This document shows positions 25,056 to 32,744 of a stretch of DNA of 64,000 nucleotides, piece after piece. Where the stretch lies: contig JAHBVL010000004.1 of NCBI GenBank assembly GCA_019637585.1, forward strand, positions 1 to 64,000, written 5' to 3'. The position numbers were made by a program, and so were the translations under genes. The notes under the pieces are model-generated. The model did no database searches. It was not told where the DNA came from and was given only the letters and a program-made list of their open reading frames with translations. The stretch comes from Thermomicrobiales bacterium (lineage in GTDB: Bacteria; Chloroflexota; Chloroflexia; Thermomicrobiales; UBA6265). Each line of letters opens with the position of its first letter. Position 1 is the stretch's first letter.

Positions 25056-25321
25056 CCGGGTAGTCCGTGCTCATCATAGAGCTCGTCGGCGGAAAGTGGC
25101 AGTTGGTCCTTCAGCCTCTCTCGCAGCCTAGAAGCAAGCGACTGTATATTTTCCATCACCAACTGCCGCTCCTCGGGCGTTTTCGCAGTAGCAAGCGTCA
25201 GCGGAACAGTCGAACGATCATCCAGAGCATCTGCTATTTGCACTATGGCGACCTGCCCCGGCTTGGCGTTGGGGATACGAATCTGACCGTCTGTGTCGAT
25301 GACGAGTCGATAGGTCTGCAT
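25052..25321 (-). CDS. Antitoxin of PIN pair, copy 1 (unnamed family)
   Basis: An 89-residue protein encoded directly upstream of a PIN toxin. The N terminus (MQTYRLVIDTDGQIRIPNAK) resembles a swapped-hairpin AbrB-like strand pair; a helical charged region follows, and the end reads LYDEHGLPG. It aligns throughout with the antitoxin at 28697-28969. ATG 25321 is chosen over 25336 because AAAGG lies 7 nt upstream and the paralogue begins MSTYRLLV. Probably binds the toxin with its C-terminal tail and the operator with its N terminus. Confidence 0.78.
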   Translation of the reverse strand: MQTYRLVIDTDGQIRIPNAKPGQVAIVQIADALDDRSTVPLTLATAKTPEERQLVMENIQSLASRLRERLKDQLPLSADELYDEHGLPG

Positions 25322-25783
25322 CACGTTGCCTTTCATCCTTCCAGCTAAGTCAAGAGTTTACCCTCTCATAGCTCGAGGGCACTCACAAGCGAGTCGCTTT
25401 CGGAGCGGGGCCGTCGTATACGAGTTCGCGCGGCGTCCGAATCACGCCGCTCGTCTATCATCACGGTGAATACGAGGCCCGGTGCTCAGTTCGTCGCCAT
25501 TTCTCGATTGGCAACACCACTCTCCTCCTCTACTTCTCAACAGCGTGGGGAGGGATAGGAGATCGGTGTGATCCTTCCCAAGGTTCGTGACACAAATGGC
25601 CCCTGATCCCCGCACATCAATGCAGGATCAGGAGCCATCATCGGTCTATCAGTTCCGAGGTTCGAGCACCGCCCGGCGCACCGGGAAATGCTCTGGCGGT
25701 CTCCATCGCCACGATGGACTATAGGTCAGAACCCTTCCGGCGGCAACACCACCAACCCCGTCGTTCACTCGTATACTTTGTAT
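25322..25783. other. Intergenic stretch with stem-loop and crcB promoter
   Basis: No coding sequence seen. A stem-loop at 25597-25637 pairs TGGCCCCTGATCC with GGATCAGGAGCCA (12 of 13 pairs, 15-nt loop) without a T-run. A -10 hexamer TATACT lies at 25772-25777, placing a start site near 25784, exactly where the riboswitch begins; no good -35 is seen. The rest holds nothing I can name. Confidence 0.55.
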
Positions 25784-25852
25784 GGGTGATGGCGTCCGCC
25801 CGGATCAGCGATCCAAACTGTCAGATTCTCTGCACTGATGACTCCTACCGAC
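25784..25852 (+). ncRNA. Fluoride (crcB-motif) riboswitch
   Basis: The stretch has the conserved crcB-motif order: GGGTGATGGCGTCCGCC (P1 arm with GATGG), an extra small hairpin GGATC-AGC-GATCC, the AAACTG linker, a P3 stem (CAGA-TTC-TCTG) and the nearly invariant CTGATGACTCCTAC. The pseudoknot GGCGTC with GACTCC pairs at five of six positions (typical members have GGAGTC). It sits 35 nt upstream of the CrcB start, and the spacer contains a short TGCGC-AAT-GCGCA hairpin near the ribosome site. It would raise CrcB expression when fluoride is bound. Confidence 0.88.
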
Positions 25853-25887
25853 GGTTGCGCAATGCGCACAAACGGTCAGGAGCGTGT

Positions 25888-26268
25888 ATGGACTATCTGT
25901 GGATTGCTACCGGCGCTGTCGCGGGCGCCAATCTGCGATACATCATTGGGATGTGGGCTAGCAACCGCTTCGGCGTTGCTTTTCCGTACGGCACATTTGC
26001 CATCAACATCACCGGCGCCTTGGTCATCGGCTTTCTCCTCACGCTGCTGACGAAGATCGTGATCGCCGATCCTCGGTGGCGATTGCTCCTGATCGTCGGT
26101 TTTCTGGGCGCGTACACCACGTTCAGAACTTATGCCTTTGAGGCCATCGCTCTGGTCGAACGTGGCGATGCCGTGCGGTCGGCTGTCTATGTCGTCGGCA
26201 GCAATGCGATTGGGTTAGGCGCCTGTCTGGGCGGCATCGCTCTGGCGCGTATCGTCGGGGCACGATAG
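25888..26268 (+). CDS. crcB: CrcB/Fluc fluoride channel
   Basis: A 126-residue membrane protein with four hydrophobic segments, half of a dimeric fluoride channel. Family motifs: GAVAGANLRY, YGTFAINITGALVIG and GFLGAYTTFRTYAFE. The last motif normally reads GFxGGFTTFSTF; here the serine is Arg and the second Phe is Tyr. Start ATG 25888 (MDYLWIA) has GGAG 7 nt upstream; the frame extending back to 25714 reads through the riboswitch and is rejected. A single crcB gene implies a homodimer unless a second lies elsewhere. DUF190 follows after 13 nt. Confidence 0.92.
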   Translation: MDYLWIATGAVAGANLRYIIGMWASNRFGVAFPYGTFAINITGALVIGFLLTLLTKIVIADPRWRLLLIVGFLGAYTTFRTYAFEAIALVERGDAVRSAVYVVGSNAIGLGACLGGIALARIVGAR

Positions 26269-26281
26269 GAGGCAGAGCGAT

Positions 26282-26635
26282 ATGGAGGGGCTCAATCGTG
26301 ATGAGCGTGCCATCCGCGTGTGCGTCTACTTTGGAGAACGGGATCACTATCAGGGACAGCCGCTTTGGGCGGCGCTTCTCGAGCTGCTTCGGCGCGAGGG
26401 CGCGGCCGGCGGGACGGTTGTTCGAGGGATCGCCGGTTTTGGCGCGCACAGCGTGATTCGTGCCGCAAGGATTGTGGACCTATCGACAGATTTGCCACTC
26501 GTGCTGGAATGGATCGATCAGGAACCGCTCGTGGACAGACTGCTCCCGGCAATTGAGGACATGCTGCAAGGCGGTTTGATCACGACTGACGCTGTGACGA
26601 TTCGCCGCTATCAACCACACGCCAAGCCACACTAG
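26282..26635 (+). CDS. DUF190 family protein
   Basis: A 117-residue cytoplasmic protein of the PII-like DUF190 family: VCVYFGERDHYQGQPLWAAL, then GAAGGTVVRGIAGFG and LPLVLEWIDQ. DUF190 genes are commonly neighbours of crcB and may sense or modulate fluoride export; the biochemical role is not established. AGGAGG lies 9 nt before ATG 26282. It is co-transcribed with crcB under the fluoride riboswitch. Confidence 0.88.
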   Translation: MEGLNRDERAIRVCVYFGERDHYQGQPLWAALLELLRREGAAGGTVVRGIAGFGAHSVIRAARIVDLSTDLPLVLEWIDQEPLVDRLLPAIEDMLQGGLITTDAVTIRRYQPHAKPH

Positions 26636-26687
26636 GAACGTCAGCGCCGCCCCACCATGGGGCGCAACCGTCGAGGAATGCAGAACC

Positions 26688-27407
26688 GTGGAACACTCGC
26701 AGACCTACTACGACTTGCTCGACGTGTTCAAAGAGGCGTCAGGATGCCCCATCTGCCACCTAACGCTGCAGGGTGTCCAGGCGTACCTTGAAAGCCTCAA
26801 CTACGAATATGTGAACGATCCCGGATTCCGGGCAGAAATCGAATCCGCGAATGGATTCTGTCCCAGCCACGCTGACGAGTGGCTACACATCGCACACGTC
26901 CTGGGCACAGCCTTGATCTACCAGGCCGTGCTGAAGCGAGTCTCCCACGATCTGGAACGTCTTCCCGTTGGACGGCGCAGTGGAGGGATATGGGCTCGTT
27001 TCATCTCGGCGGTGACTGCTACCCGGGCGGGCGTCACCGACTGCGGCATCGTCCCTCCCGCGAGAGCCTGCCCGGCGTGCCTCCGCCGGGCGGAGCTGGA
27101 ATCGATGTTCTTGACGGTGCTGCTCCAGGGTCTCGAAGATCCACCGTTTGGAGCAGCCTATCAGGGGTCGTCGCTCTTGTGTCTGCCTCACCTCCGTCAG
27201 GCACTATGCCTGGCCGAGAAGGACATGACATTCTCCGTGCTGCGCGACGCCGCCTGCGAGAGAAACGCGATGCTCGAGGCCCAACTCGCCGAGGTCATTC
27301 GCAAGCATGACTACCGATTTCACGACGAGCCGGTAGGCGTCGAGCACGACGCCGTCGCTCGATCGGTCCGGTATATTGCGGGTGCACCGGGGATCGATCA
27401 CCGGTGA
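26688..27407 (+). CDS. DUF6062-like protein with duplicated CxxC/CxxH zinc motifs
   Basis: A 239-residue protein starting at GTG 26688 with GAGGA 11 nt upstream. Two matching metal-type motifs are visible: Cys20-x2-Cys23 with Cys58-x2-His61, and Cys128-x2-Cys131 with Cys165-x2-His168. Spacing between the paired halves is 34 and 33 residues, so the protein looks internally duplicated with two zinc sites. It lies 52 nt after DUF190 on the same strand and may be in the fluoride transcript. Function unknown. Confidence 0.8.
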   Translation: MEHSQTYYDLLDVFKEASGCPICHLTLQGVQAYLESLNYEYVNDPGFRAEIESANGFCPSHADEWLHIAHVLGTALIYQAVLKRVSHDLERLPVGRRSGGIWARFISAVTATRAGVTDCGIVPPARACPACLRRAELESMFLTVLLQGLEDPPFGAAYQGSSLLCLPHLRQALCLAEKDMTFSVLRDAACERNAMLEAQLAEVIRKHDYRFHDEPVGVEHDAVARSVRYIAGAPGIDHR

Positions 27408-27659
27408 TAGGCGTCGACCTCCGAACAGGAGGTCGTGTGTTCGACGCCCGACTAATGTGCATTTTTTGCACGTTGCTTTTTCCGGCAGTTTCTGCGGCTT
27501 CGGCATATGTTCCTCACATGCTGCTCACGGTATGATCCTGAGCGAGGCGATGGACTTCCACTGTCCCATGCGTAGCGCAAATGCTGGCAGCGACTCACGC
27601 GACAGGGGTCACGTTCCGGACGGAACCATCGAAAATGACATGGAGGCAGGAGCTCTCTC

Positions 27660-28526
27660 GTGAATCCATTCGATACGCTCCCCTTCTTTCTCGCCACGGA
27701 TGGTCTGAAACGGGAGCAGCGAACCACGCTGCTGGCCGATGGATCGCGACAAGAAAGCGTGGCGGAGCACTGCTGGCACCTCTCGCTCCTTGCCCTGGTC
27801 CTGGAGTCGCATGCGCCGCATGGTATCGATCTCGTTCATGTCCGGGATCTCATCACGATCCACGATCTGGTCGAGGTTTACGCTGGGGATACCTGGTTCT
27901 ACGCAGATGACAACGGCGAGGCGGCGGTCAGCGAGGCGGCCGCAGCCCAAACGCTGCTGGCATTGCTCCCGGAGGTTGGTCGCGAACGGTTCCGCACGCT
28001 GATCGAGGAATTCCTGGCGCTGGAAACACTCGAGTCTCGCTATGTGCGGGCACTCGACGTCTTGCATCCAATGGTGCTCTCCTATGCGCCGGGACACGCC
28101 GTCGCCGCGACGCCACTATTGAGAGCCTCCATGGTTCGCGATCGCAAACGCCCCCACCTCGAGCCGTTTCCCGTGCTTTGGAACTTTGCCCAGCGTCTCA
28201 TCGAGAGCGGTATCCAGCTCGGCGTCCTCGATCCAGACTACGTGATCGTTCTCAGGGGAACTCGGGCGCACGGCACGAAGGACAGCGTTCTTCAGAAGCT
28301 ATGTCTCCTGAAAAGCAGCAATCAGGTCAGTTTGAGAGAAGTCATTGCCGACAAACAGCAACGGCTCTTGCGTCTGAGCCGCCAGAGCGTAGGCGAAGCA
28401 GTCTCCGAAATTCAGGTTGGCACTATGACCACTGCCTCGGCCAAAACGTTGCCAGGCGATCCGGGCCAGATCGACATGATCGGGCGTGATCGGCTCCACC
28501 ACCAGGCCAAAGCGCTGAACAATTGA
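27660..28526 (+). CDS. HD-domain phosphohydrolase with altered C terminus
   Basis: A 288-residue protein, GTG start at 27660 with GGAG 9 nt upstream. The N-terminal 195 residues are an HD domain of the YfbR/HDDC2 kind: VAEHCWHLSLLAL (His), LITIHDLVEVYAGDT (His-Asp) and a later LDVLHPMVL. Such enzymes dephosphorylate nucleoside monophosphates. From residue about 214 onward the frame is simply the antisense of the PIN toxin gene at 28299-28700, overlapping it by 228 bp, so the tail is probably acquired and the original 3' end lost. Confidence 0.8.
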   Translation: MNPFDTLPFFLATDGLKREQRTTLLADGSRQESVAEHCWHLSLLALVLESHAPHGIDLVHVRDLITIHDLVEVYAGDTWFYADDNGEAAVSEAAAAQTLLALLPEVGRERFRTLIEEFLALETLESRYVRALDVLHPMVLSYAPGHAVAATPLLRASMVRDRKRPHLEPFPVLWNFAQRLIESGIQLGVLDPDYVIVLRGTRAHGTKDSVLQKLCLLKSSNQVSLREVIADKQQRLLRLSRQSVGEAVSEIQVGTMTTASAKTLPGDPGQIDMIGRDRLHHQAKALNN

Positions 28527-28700
28527 TTCCACCAGTTGGATCGCTTGAGCGTTTCCCCGTCGGTCCACGACAACGAACGACTCAAAGAGGTTCGCCGCCG
28601 AAATCCGACTCCTCTCCGCGTTTCCCAGCAAGTCGAGTATTCGCTGAGCATGGTGTTCGTTGAATGCGACGGAGAGAACCGCCGACGTGTCGACAATCAC
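28299..28700 (-). CDS. PIN-domain toxin (VapC-like), copy 2
   Basis: A 133-residue PIN RNase paralogous to copy 1 at 24663-25055: MIVDTSAVLSVAFNE, LFESFVVVDRRG, LNFGDCFAYALAAQ and FVGNDFSQTD. The fourth acidic motif has Asn-Asp rather than Asp-Asp. It overlaps the antitoxin start by 4 nt and runs antisense to the end of the HD-domain gene. Confidence 0.88.
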   Translation of the reverse strand: MIVDTSAVLSVAFNEHHAQRILDLLGNAERSRISAANLFESFVVVDRRGNAQAIQLVESIVQRFGLVVEPITPDHVDLARIAWQRFGRGSGHSANLNFGDCFAYALAAQTQEPLLFVGNDFSQTDLIAAFQET

Positions 28701-28969
28701 CTGGGAAGACCGTCGTCGCCATAGAGCTCGCGACCGTGGTCAATTGGAAGCTCATCCTTTAACAGTTCTCGAAGTCTCCCTGCCATTTCGAGGATTTCTT
28801 GCTTGACCGCGTTCTTCTCCTCTTCGGTCTCCGCCGTCGCGAGAGTCAGCTCCTGCCGTTCATCGACTCGCTTCACATCTTCCACAGTCACGGTGACGAT
28901 CTGCCCAGGTAGGCTGTCGGGGATTGCCACCTGTCCGTCTGGTCCTACAAGAAGACGATACGTGCTCAC
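28697..28969 (-). CDS. Antitoxin of PIN pair, copy 2 (unnamed family)
   Basis: A 90-residue paralogue of the 25052-25321 antitoxin. Shared features are the TYRLxVxxDGQxxIPxxxPGQ N terminus, an LTLATAxTxEE block, an LxxxLKDxLP segment and the C-terminal GLP ending. Divergent from the sugar cluster promoter at 29041. Confidence 0.8.
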   Translation of the reverse strand: MSTYRLLVGPDGQVAIPDSLPGQIVTVTVEDVKRVDERQELTLATAETEEEKNAVKQEILEMAGRLRELLKDELPIDHGRELYGDDGLPR

Positions 28970-29040
28970 GGTACTACCTCATCAAAACGCTTGTTCCGAT
29001 TGTACTCGCCTCTGCCGCCTGACTTGCTTCGTGCCCGCTC

Positions 29041-29099
29041 TTGACAGTGCGACTGCCGTCTCATACCATCAGTAAATCGATTAATGAATCGTTTTACTG
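29041..29099 (+). promoter_or_regulatory. Promoter with LacI-type operator for the sugar cluster
   Basis: TTGACA at 29041-29046 and TACCAT at 29064-29069 (17-bp spacer) form a promoter. Immediately downstream, CAGTAAATCGAT (29070-29081) and ATCGTTTTACTG (29088-29099) are inverted repeats matching 11 of 12 positions around a 6-bp centre. The repeat covers the expected start site, a repressing position. The LacI regulator encoded second in the cluster is the obvious ligand. Confidence 0.65.
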
Positions 29100-29109
29100 G
29101 AGTCAATCG

Positions 29110-30129
29110 TTGTCCCCTGCCACGGATTCCCGCGCTTTCGCGACATCACAAGCCGAGGTCGAAGTTCTGGCGCTGGCCGCGCATGGGATGTCGATCGGTG
29201 TGGCGCCGGAGCTGGGCGGGAAGATCGTGTCGATGGTCTGGGATGGCCGTGAGTTCCTCTTTCAGAACCAGAGCCGTCCCCTGCGTCGCGCCGAGTATGG
29301 TGCGTCTTACGCCGACTTCGATGCCAGCGGGTTCGATGAGTGCCTGCCGTCGATCGGAGCCTGCCGGTATCCCGATGGGCCGTGGAAGGATGCTGACGTT
29401 CCCGACCATGGCGAGCTGTGGTCGATTCCCTGGCGCACGCGGATCGAAGCGAACGCCGTTCATCAATCCGTCGACGGCATCCGCCTTCCGTACACCTTCT
29501 CCCGGTCGATCGAACTCCTGCCGGGACCGCAGATCCAGCTGCGGTACGAGCTCAGGAGTCGGTCGTCCCACGACTTCCCCTTCCTCTGGTCAGCACACCC
29601 GCTGCTCGCCATCGAAGATGGGTCCCAGATACACGTGCCGGAGCCCGTGGAGGTGATCGTCGACTGGTCGCTGGACGAACGCCTCGGTCCGCAGTTCGCC
29701 CGCCACCAGTGGCCACGCACCACCGACAAACGCGGCGGCGCGGTCGACATGAGTCTGATCGGCGACCTCGCTGACGGCTTCGTAGAAAAGCTCTACACAT
29801 CACCGCTCCAAGCGGGCTGGTGCGGCGTCCACCATCCTTCCGACGGATATTGGGTGGCGATGGTCTTCTCCACAACCGAGATCCCATACGTCGGACTGTC
29901 GATCAATCAAGGTGGCTGGCCGGTCGATGGACCGGGCTACTTCAATCTCGGTCTGGAGCCCTGCAACGGGTTCCCCGATCGTCTCGATATCGCCCATCGG
30001 CAAGGAACCTGCAGGACTCTGCCGCCACATGGCGCGCTTTCCTGGGAGTTCTCGATCTTCTTCGGCTTGGACGACGATTTTCCTCGCGATTCCGTCAGTT
30101 CACTCGCTGCCGAGGTCATGCACGCATGA
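29110..30129 (+). CDS. Aldose 1-epimerase-like protein
   Basis: A 339-residue galactose-mutarotase-fold protein: IGVAPELGGKIVSMVWDG at the N terminus, FLWSAHPLLAIEDG with the probable catalytic His, and NLGLEPCNGFPD with the catalytic Glu. It would interconvert alpha and beta anomers of a sugar. I start at TTG 29110, because GGAG lies 7 nt upstream and the alternative TTG 29041 is the -35 box. First gene of the plus-strand sugar cluster, overlapping the LacI gene by ATGA. Confidence 0.85.
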   Translation: MSPATDSRAFATSQAEVEVLALAAHGMSIGVAPELGGKIVSMVWDGREFLFQNQSRPLRRAEYGASYADFDASGFDECLPSIGACRYPDGPWKDADVPDHGELWSIPWRTRIEANAVHQSVDGIRLPYTFSRSIELLPGPQIQLRYELRSRSSHDFPFLWSAHPLLAIEDGSQIHVPEPVEVIVDWSLDERLGPQFARHQWPRTTDKRGGAVDMSLIGDLADGFVEKLYTSPLQAGWCGVHHPSDGYWVAMVFSTTEIPYVGLSINQGGWPVDGPGYFNLGLEPCNGFPDRLDIAHRQGTCRTLPPHGALSWEFSIFFGLDDDFPRDSVSSLAAEVMHA

Positions 30130-31151
30130 GCACGATCAAGGACATCGCCCGTCACGCCGGCGTTTCCGCCGCCACCGTGTCGAATGTAATCAACGAGACG
30201 CGCTATGTCAGCCCGGAGTTGCGCGACCGGGTGATGGCCGCCGTTTCCGAGCTCGAGTACCGGCCGAACGCCGTGGCCAAGAGTCTGCGCAAAAAGCGAA
30301 CGTCAACCATCGGACTCATCGCTCCCGACAACAGCAACCCCTTCTTCGCGGAAGTGGCCAAGGGAGTGGAAGATGCCGGTTTCCGGGCGGGTGTCAGCGT
30401 CATCCTCTGCAATTCCGACTCCAGCTTCGATCGCGAGTGCAGCTACCTGCAGCTCCTGTCCGACAAGCAGGTCGACGGCATCATCTTCATCGCCACCACA
30501 CCGGAAATCGACCACCTGACCAGACTGATCGATCCCCGCCTGCCCATGGTCGTGTTCTACCGGCAGTCCGATCGCCTGATGACCGACTCACTGGTCGTCG
30601 ACAACTTCGGCGGGGGATATCTGGCCACGCAGCACCTGATCGAGCTCGGACACCGGCACATCGCCTGCGTGGCGCCGGCGTCGACCAACTCTCCCAGCTC
30701 GCTCCGCGTCAGCGGCTATCGCCAGGCGATGGAGGACGCCGGACTGGCCGTCGAAGATGAGCTTCTCTTCCGCGGCGACAACCGCTTCTCCGGAGGGCGT
30801 GATGGCGCCCGACATCTCCTCGCCGGCACACGCCGATTCACCGCGCTTTTCGCCGGAAACGACGTCATGGCCGTCGGCGCCATCCGGGAATTCCGCGATC
30901 AGGGCATCGATGTGCCGCGCGACGTATCGGTTGCCGGTTTCGACGGCATCGCCCTCGGCGAGGTGACGATTCCCGCTCTGACAACGATCGTCCAACCCCG
31001 GTATGACGCCGGCCATCGCGCCTTCGGGCTTCTCTATCAACGTATCGAGGAGGGATACAACGGCCCCCCCAGGCATGAGTCACTTGGTATCGAGCTGGTG
31101 GTGCGCGAATCGACGATGCCACTCGCACAATCTCAAAAGGAATCGAAATGA
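30126..31151 (+). CDS. LacI-family transcriptional regulator
   Basis: A 341-residue repressor. Residues 1-60 hold the LacI HTH and hinge (STIKDIARHAGVSAATVSNV, YRPNAVAKSLRKK), followed by a periplasmic-binding-type sensor domain (IGLIAPDNSNPFFAEV, VDGIIFIATTP, FAGNDVMAVGAIREF). It probably binds the 30-bp operator at 29070-29099 and releases it on binding a sugar or sugar phosphate. Encoded within the operon it would control, giving autoregulation. Confidence 0.94.
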   Translation: MSTIKDIARHAGVSAATVSNVINETRYVSPELRDRVMAAVSELEYRPNAVAKSLRKKRTSTIGLIAPDNSNPFFAEVAKGVEDAGFRAGVSVILCNSDSSFDRECSYLQLLSDKQVDGIIFIATTPEIDHLTRLIDPRLPMVVFYRQSDRLMTDSLVVDNFGGGYLATQHLIELGHRHIACVAPASTNSPSSLRVSGYRQAMEDAGLAVEDELLFRGDNRFSGGRDGARHLLAGTRRFTALFAGNDVMAVGAIREFRDQGIDVPRDVSVAGFDGIALGEVTIPALTTIVQPRYDAGHRAFGLLYQRIEEGYNGPPRHESLGIELVVRESTMPLAQSQKESK

Positions 31152-31786
31152 CCTTCGTCACGCGCGCTGAATTGCTCGAAGTCTGCCGGCTTGTCTACGA
31201 CCGCTGGTTGACCAATGCGGGCGGGAGCAATTTCAGTGGCCGGCTGACCGCGGATTCGGTGCTGCTCACCGCAACGGGCAACGCCAAGCGCACCCGGCTG
31301 CGGATGTCGGCCGACGACCTGCTGCACGTGAAACTCGACGGCACGATTCTCGAAGGAAGCGGCGAGCTCTCCTCCTCCTGGTCGACGCATCGGGGGCTGT
31401 ATCAGGCATTTCCACAGATCGGCGCGGTCATTCACGCCCACCCCTTCTACGCCACGATCTTCGCCGCCCACCAGCGGGACATGCCGGTTCTGCTCGACGG
31501 TATGCGCAAATACGGCACGATCCCCTGTCTGTCGGGGCACAACAAGATCGACTCCGCTCCATTTGTCGAAGAGGTCGTGTCGGTTTTCGGGGAGCATCGG
31601 GATACCGCCACCCGCACGGGATTTGGCGTGCTATATCCGGGGCACGGGGTGCTCGTGGCCGGCCCCACCCTCGATGATGCCTACGATCTTCTCGAGCGAA
31701 TGGAGTTCAACGCCGCGGCGCTGATTCTCGGACGACTCCTCGACGGCACGCCTCCCCCTCCCCCGGCAGGGAGCTCCGATGAGTAG
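31148..31786 (+). CDS. Class II aldolase/epimerase-family protein
   Basis: A 212-residue member of the fuculose-phosphate aldolase/ribulose-5-phosphate epimerase family. Zinc ligands are readable as His-x-His in VIHAHPFY and His in YPGHGVLV. The catalytic Glu normally in the PSSEW segment is absent: this protein has LSSSWSTH at that place. It may cleave a ketose 1-phosphate or bisphosphate with altered chemistry, or act as an isomerase. Chained to LacI by ATGA and to the PfkB gene by an 8-nt overlap. Confidence 0.87.
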   Translation: MTFVTRAELLEVCRLVYDRWLTNAGGSNFSGRLTADSVLLTATGNAKRTRLRMSADDLLHVKLDGTILEGSGELSSSWSTHRGLYQAFPQIGAVIHAHPFYATIFAAHQRDMPVLLDGMRKYGTIPCLSGHNKIDSAPFVEEVVSVFGEHRDTATRTGFGVLYPGHGVLVAGPTLDDAYDLLERMEFNAAALILGRLLDGTPPPPPAGSSDE

Positions 31787-32744
31787 CCTCACCATGCTTT
31801 CCATCGGGGTGAATGCCGCGACCGATGTCTACTACCGGGCTCCGAGCGTTGCCTTGGGAGGCGTCAATCGCGTCGAGCTGGTACGGGCGGCGCCCGGCGG
31901 CAAGGGGATCAATCTCGCCCGCGCTTTTGCCCGGTTGGGCGGCGAACCGGTTGTCAGCGGCATCGTTGGCGGAGAAAGCGGCTCGGTCATCGAGTCCTCA
32001 TTGGCGAGTGAGGGCATCCCCTTCGATTTGGTCCGCAGCGACATCGAAAGCCGGCGCACCGTGACTGTCGTCACCCCCGGGGAGACGACGGTCTTTCTCG
32101 AACCGGGTGGAGATTTCCCGTCGGCGGCGTATGACGAGCTCATCGAGCGTGTTTCGTCGCTGGTGGCCGGGCATCGCCTGGCGGCCATCGCCGGATCGCT
32201 GCCGCCCACAGCGCCCACTGGCTATCTCTCGGAGCTCGTCCGCGCGGCGCGTAGGCACGCTGGTGTCACGATCGCTGTCGACACCGCGGGTCCATCGCTC
32301 GAACACGCCATCGCGGCGGGAGTCGATCTCATCAAGGTCAATGCCGATGAGCTTGGGGCCACATTCGGCATCGATGCTCGCGACCTCGACGCTGTCGCGA
32401 CTCTCTTCGCGCGCCTCCAGACTGACAACGTCTCGGTACTCTGCGTCACCGACGGAGAAAACGGAGCCGTCTTCTTCCGCGGCGACGGCGCCTTCCGCGT
32501 CAGCGCTGGTGTCGAACATGCCGTTTCGACGGTTGGAGCCGGCGACGCGTTCCTGGCCGGGTTGCTGTATGCGATCGCCGAGGGACGGGAGTTGCGGGAA
32601 GCCGCCCGGCTCGCCGCGGCATCCGGAGCGGCAGCGACGCAGGTGATCGGCGCCGGTTTCATCGACCGGTCGACGGTGGAGAGGCATCTGGCCGCCGTCG
32701 AGATCACCCCGATCAGCGTCGCAGTGGCAGGGCAAGCCCGATGA
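31779..32744 (+). CDS. PfkB-family sugar kinase (1-phosphofructokinase/tagatose-6-P kinase type)
   Basis: A 321-residue ribokinase-fold kinase with APGGKGINLARAFARLG near residue 42 and the catalytic anion-hole motif TVGAGDAFLAGLL near 253. The GGKGIN form is typical of the phosphofructokinase/tagatose kinase branch rather than ribokinases. It phosphorylates a ketose phosphate, giving the bisphosphate needed by an aldolase. Confidence 0.9.
   Translation: MSSLTMLSIGVNAATDVYYRAPSVALGGVNRVELVRAAPGGKGINLARAFARLGGEPVVSGIVGGESGSVIESSLASEGIPFDLVRSDIESRRTVTVVTPGETTVFLEPGGDFPSAAYDELIERVSSLVAGHRLAAIAGSLPPTAPTGYLSELVRAARRHAGVTIAVDTAGPSLEHAIAAGVDLIKVNADELGATFGIDARDLDAVATLFARLQTDNVSVLCVTDGENGAVFFRGDGAFRVSAGVEHAVSTVGAGDAFLAGLLYAIAEGRELREAARLAAASGAAATQVIGAGFIDRSTVERHLAAVEITPISVAVAGQAR

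Noticed and set aside
27410-27455. A tRNA 3'-half-like stretch (GGAGGTCGTGTGTTCGACGC)
   Set aside because: It has a T-loop-like TTCGA and a stem before it, but no D-arm, no paired T-stem and no acceptor partner; at best a degraded remnant.
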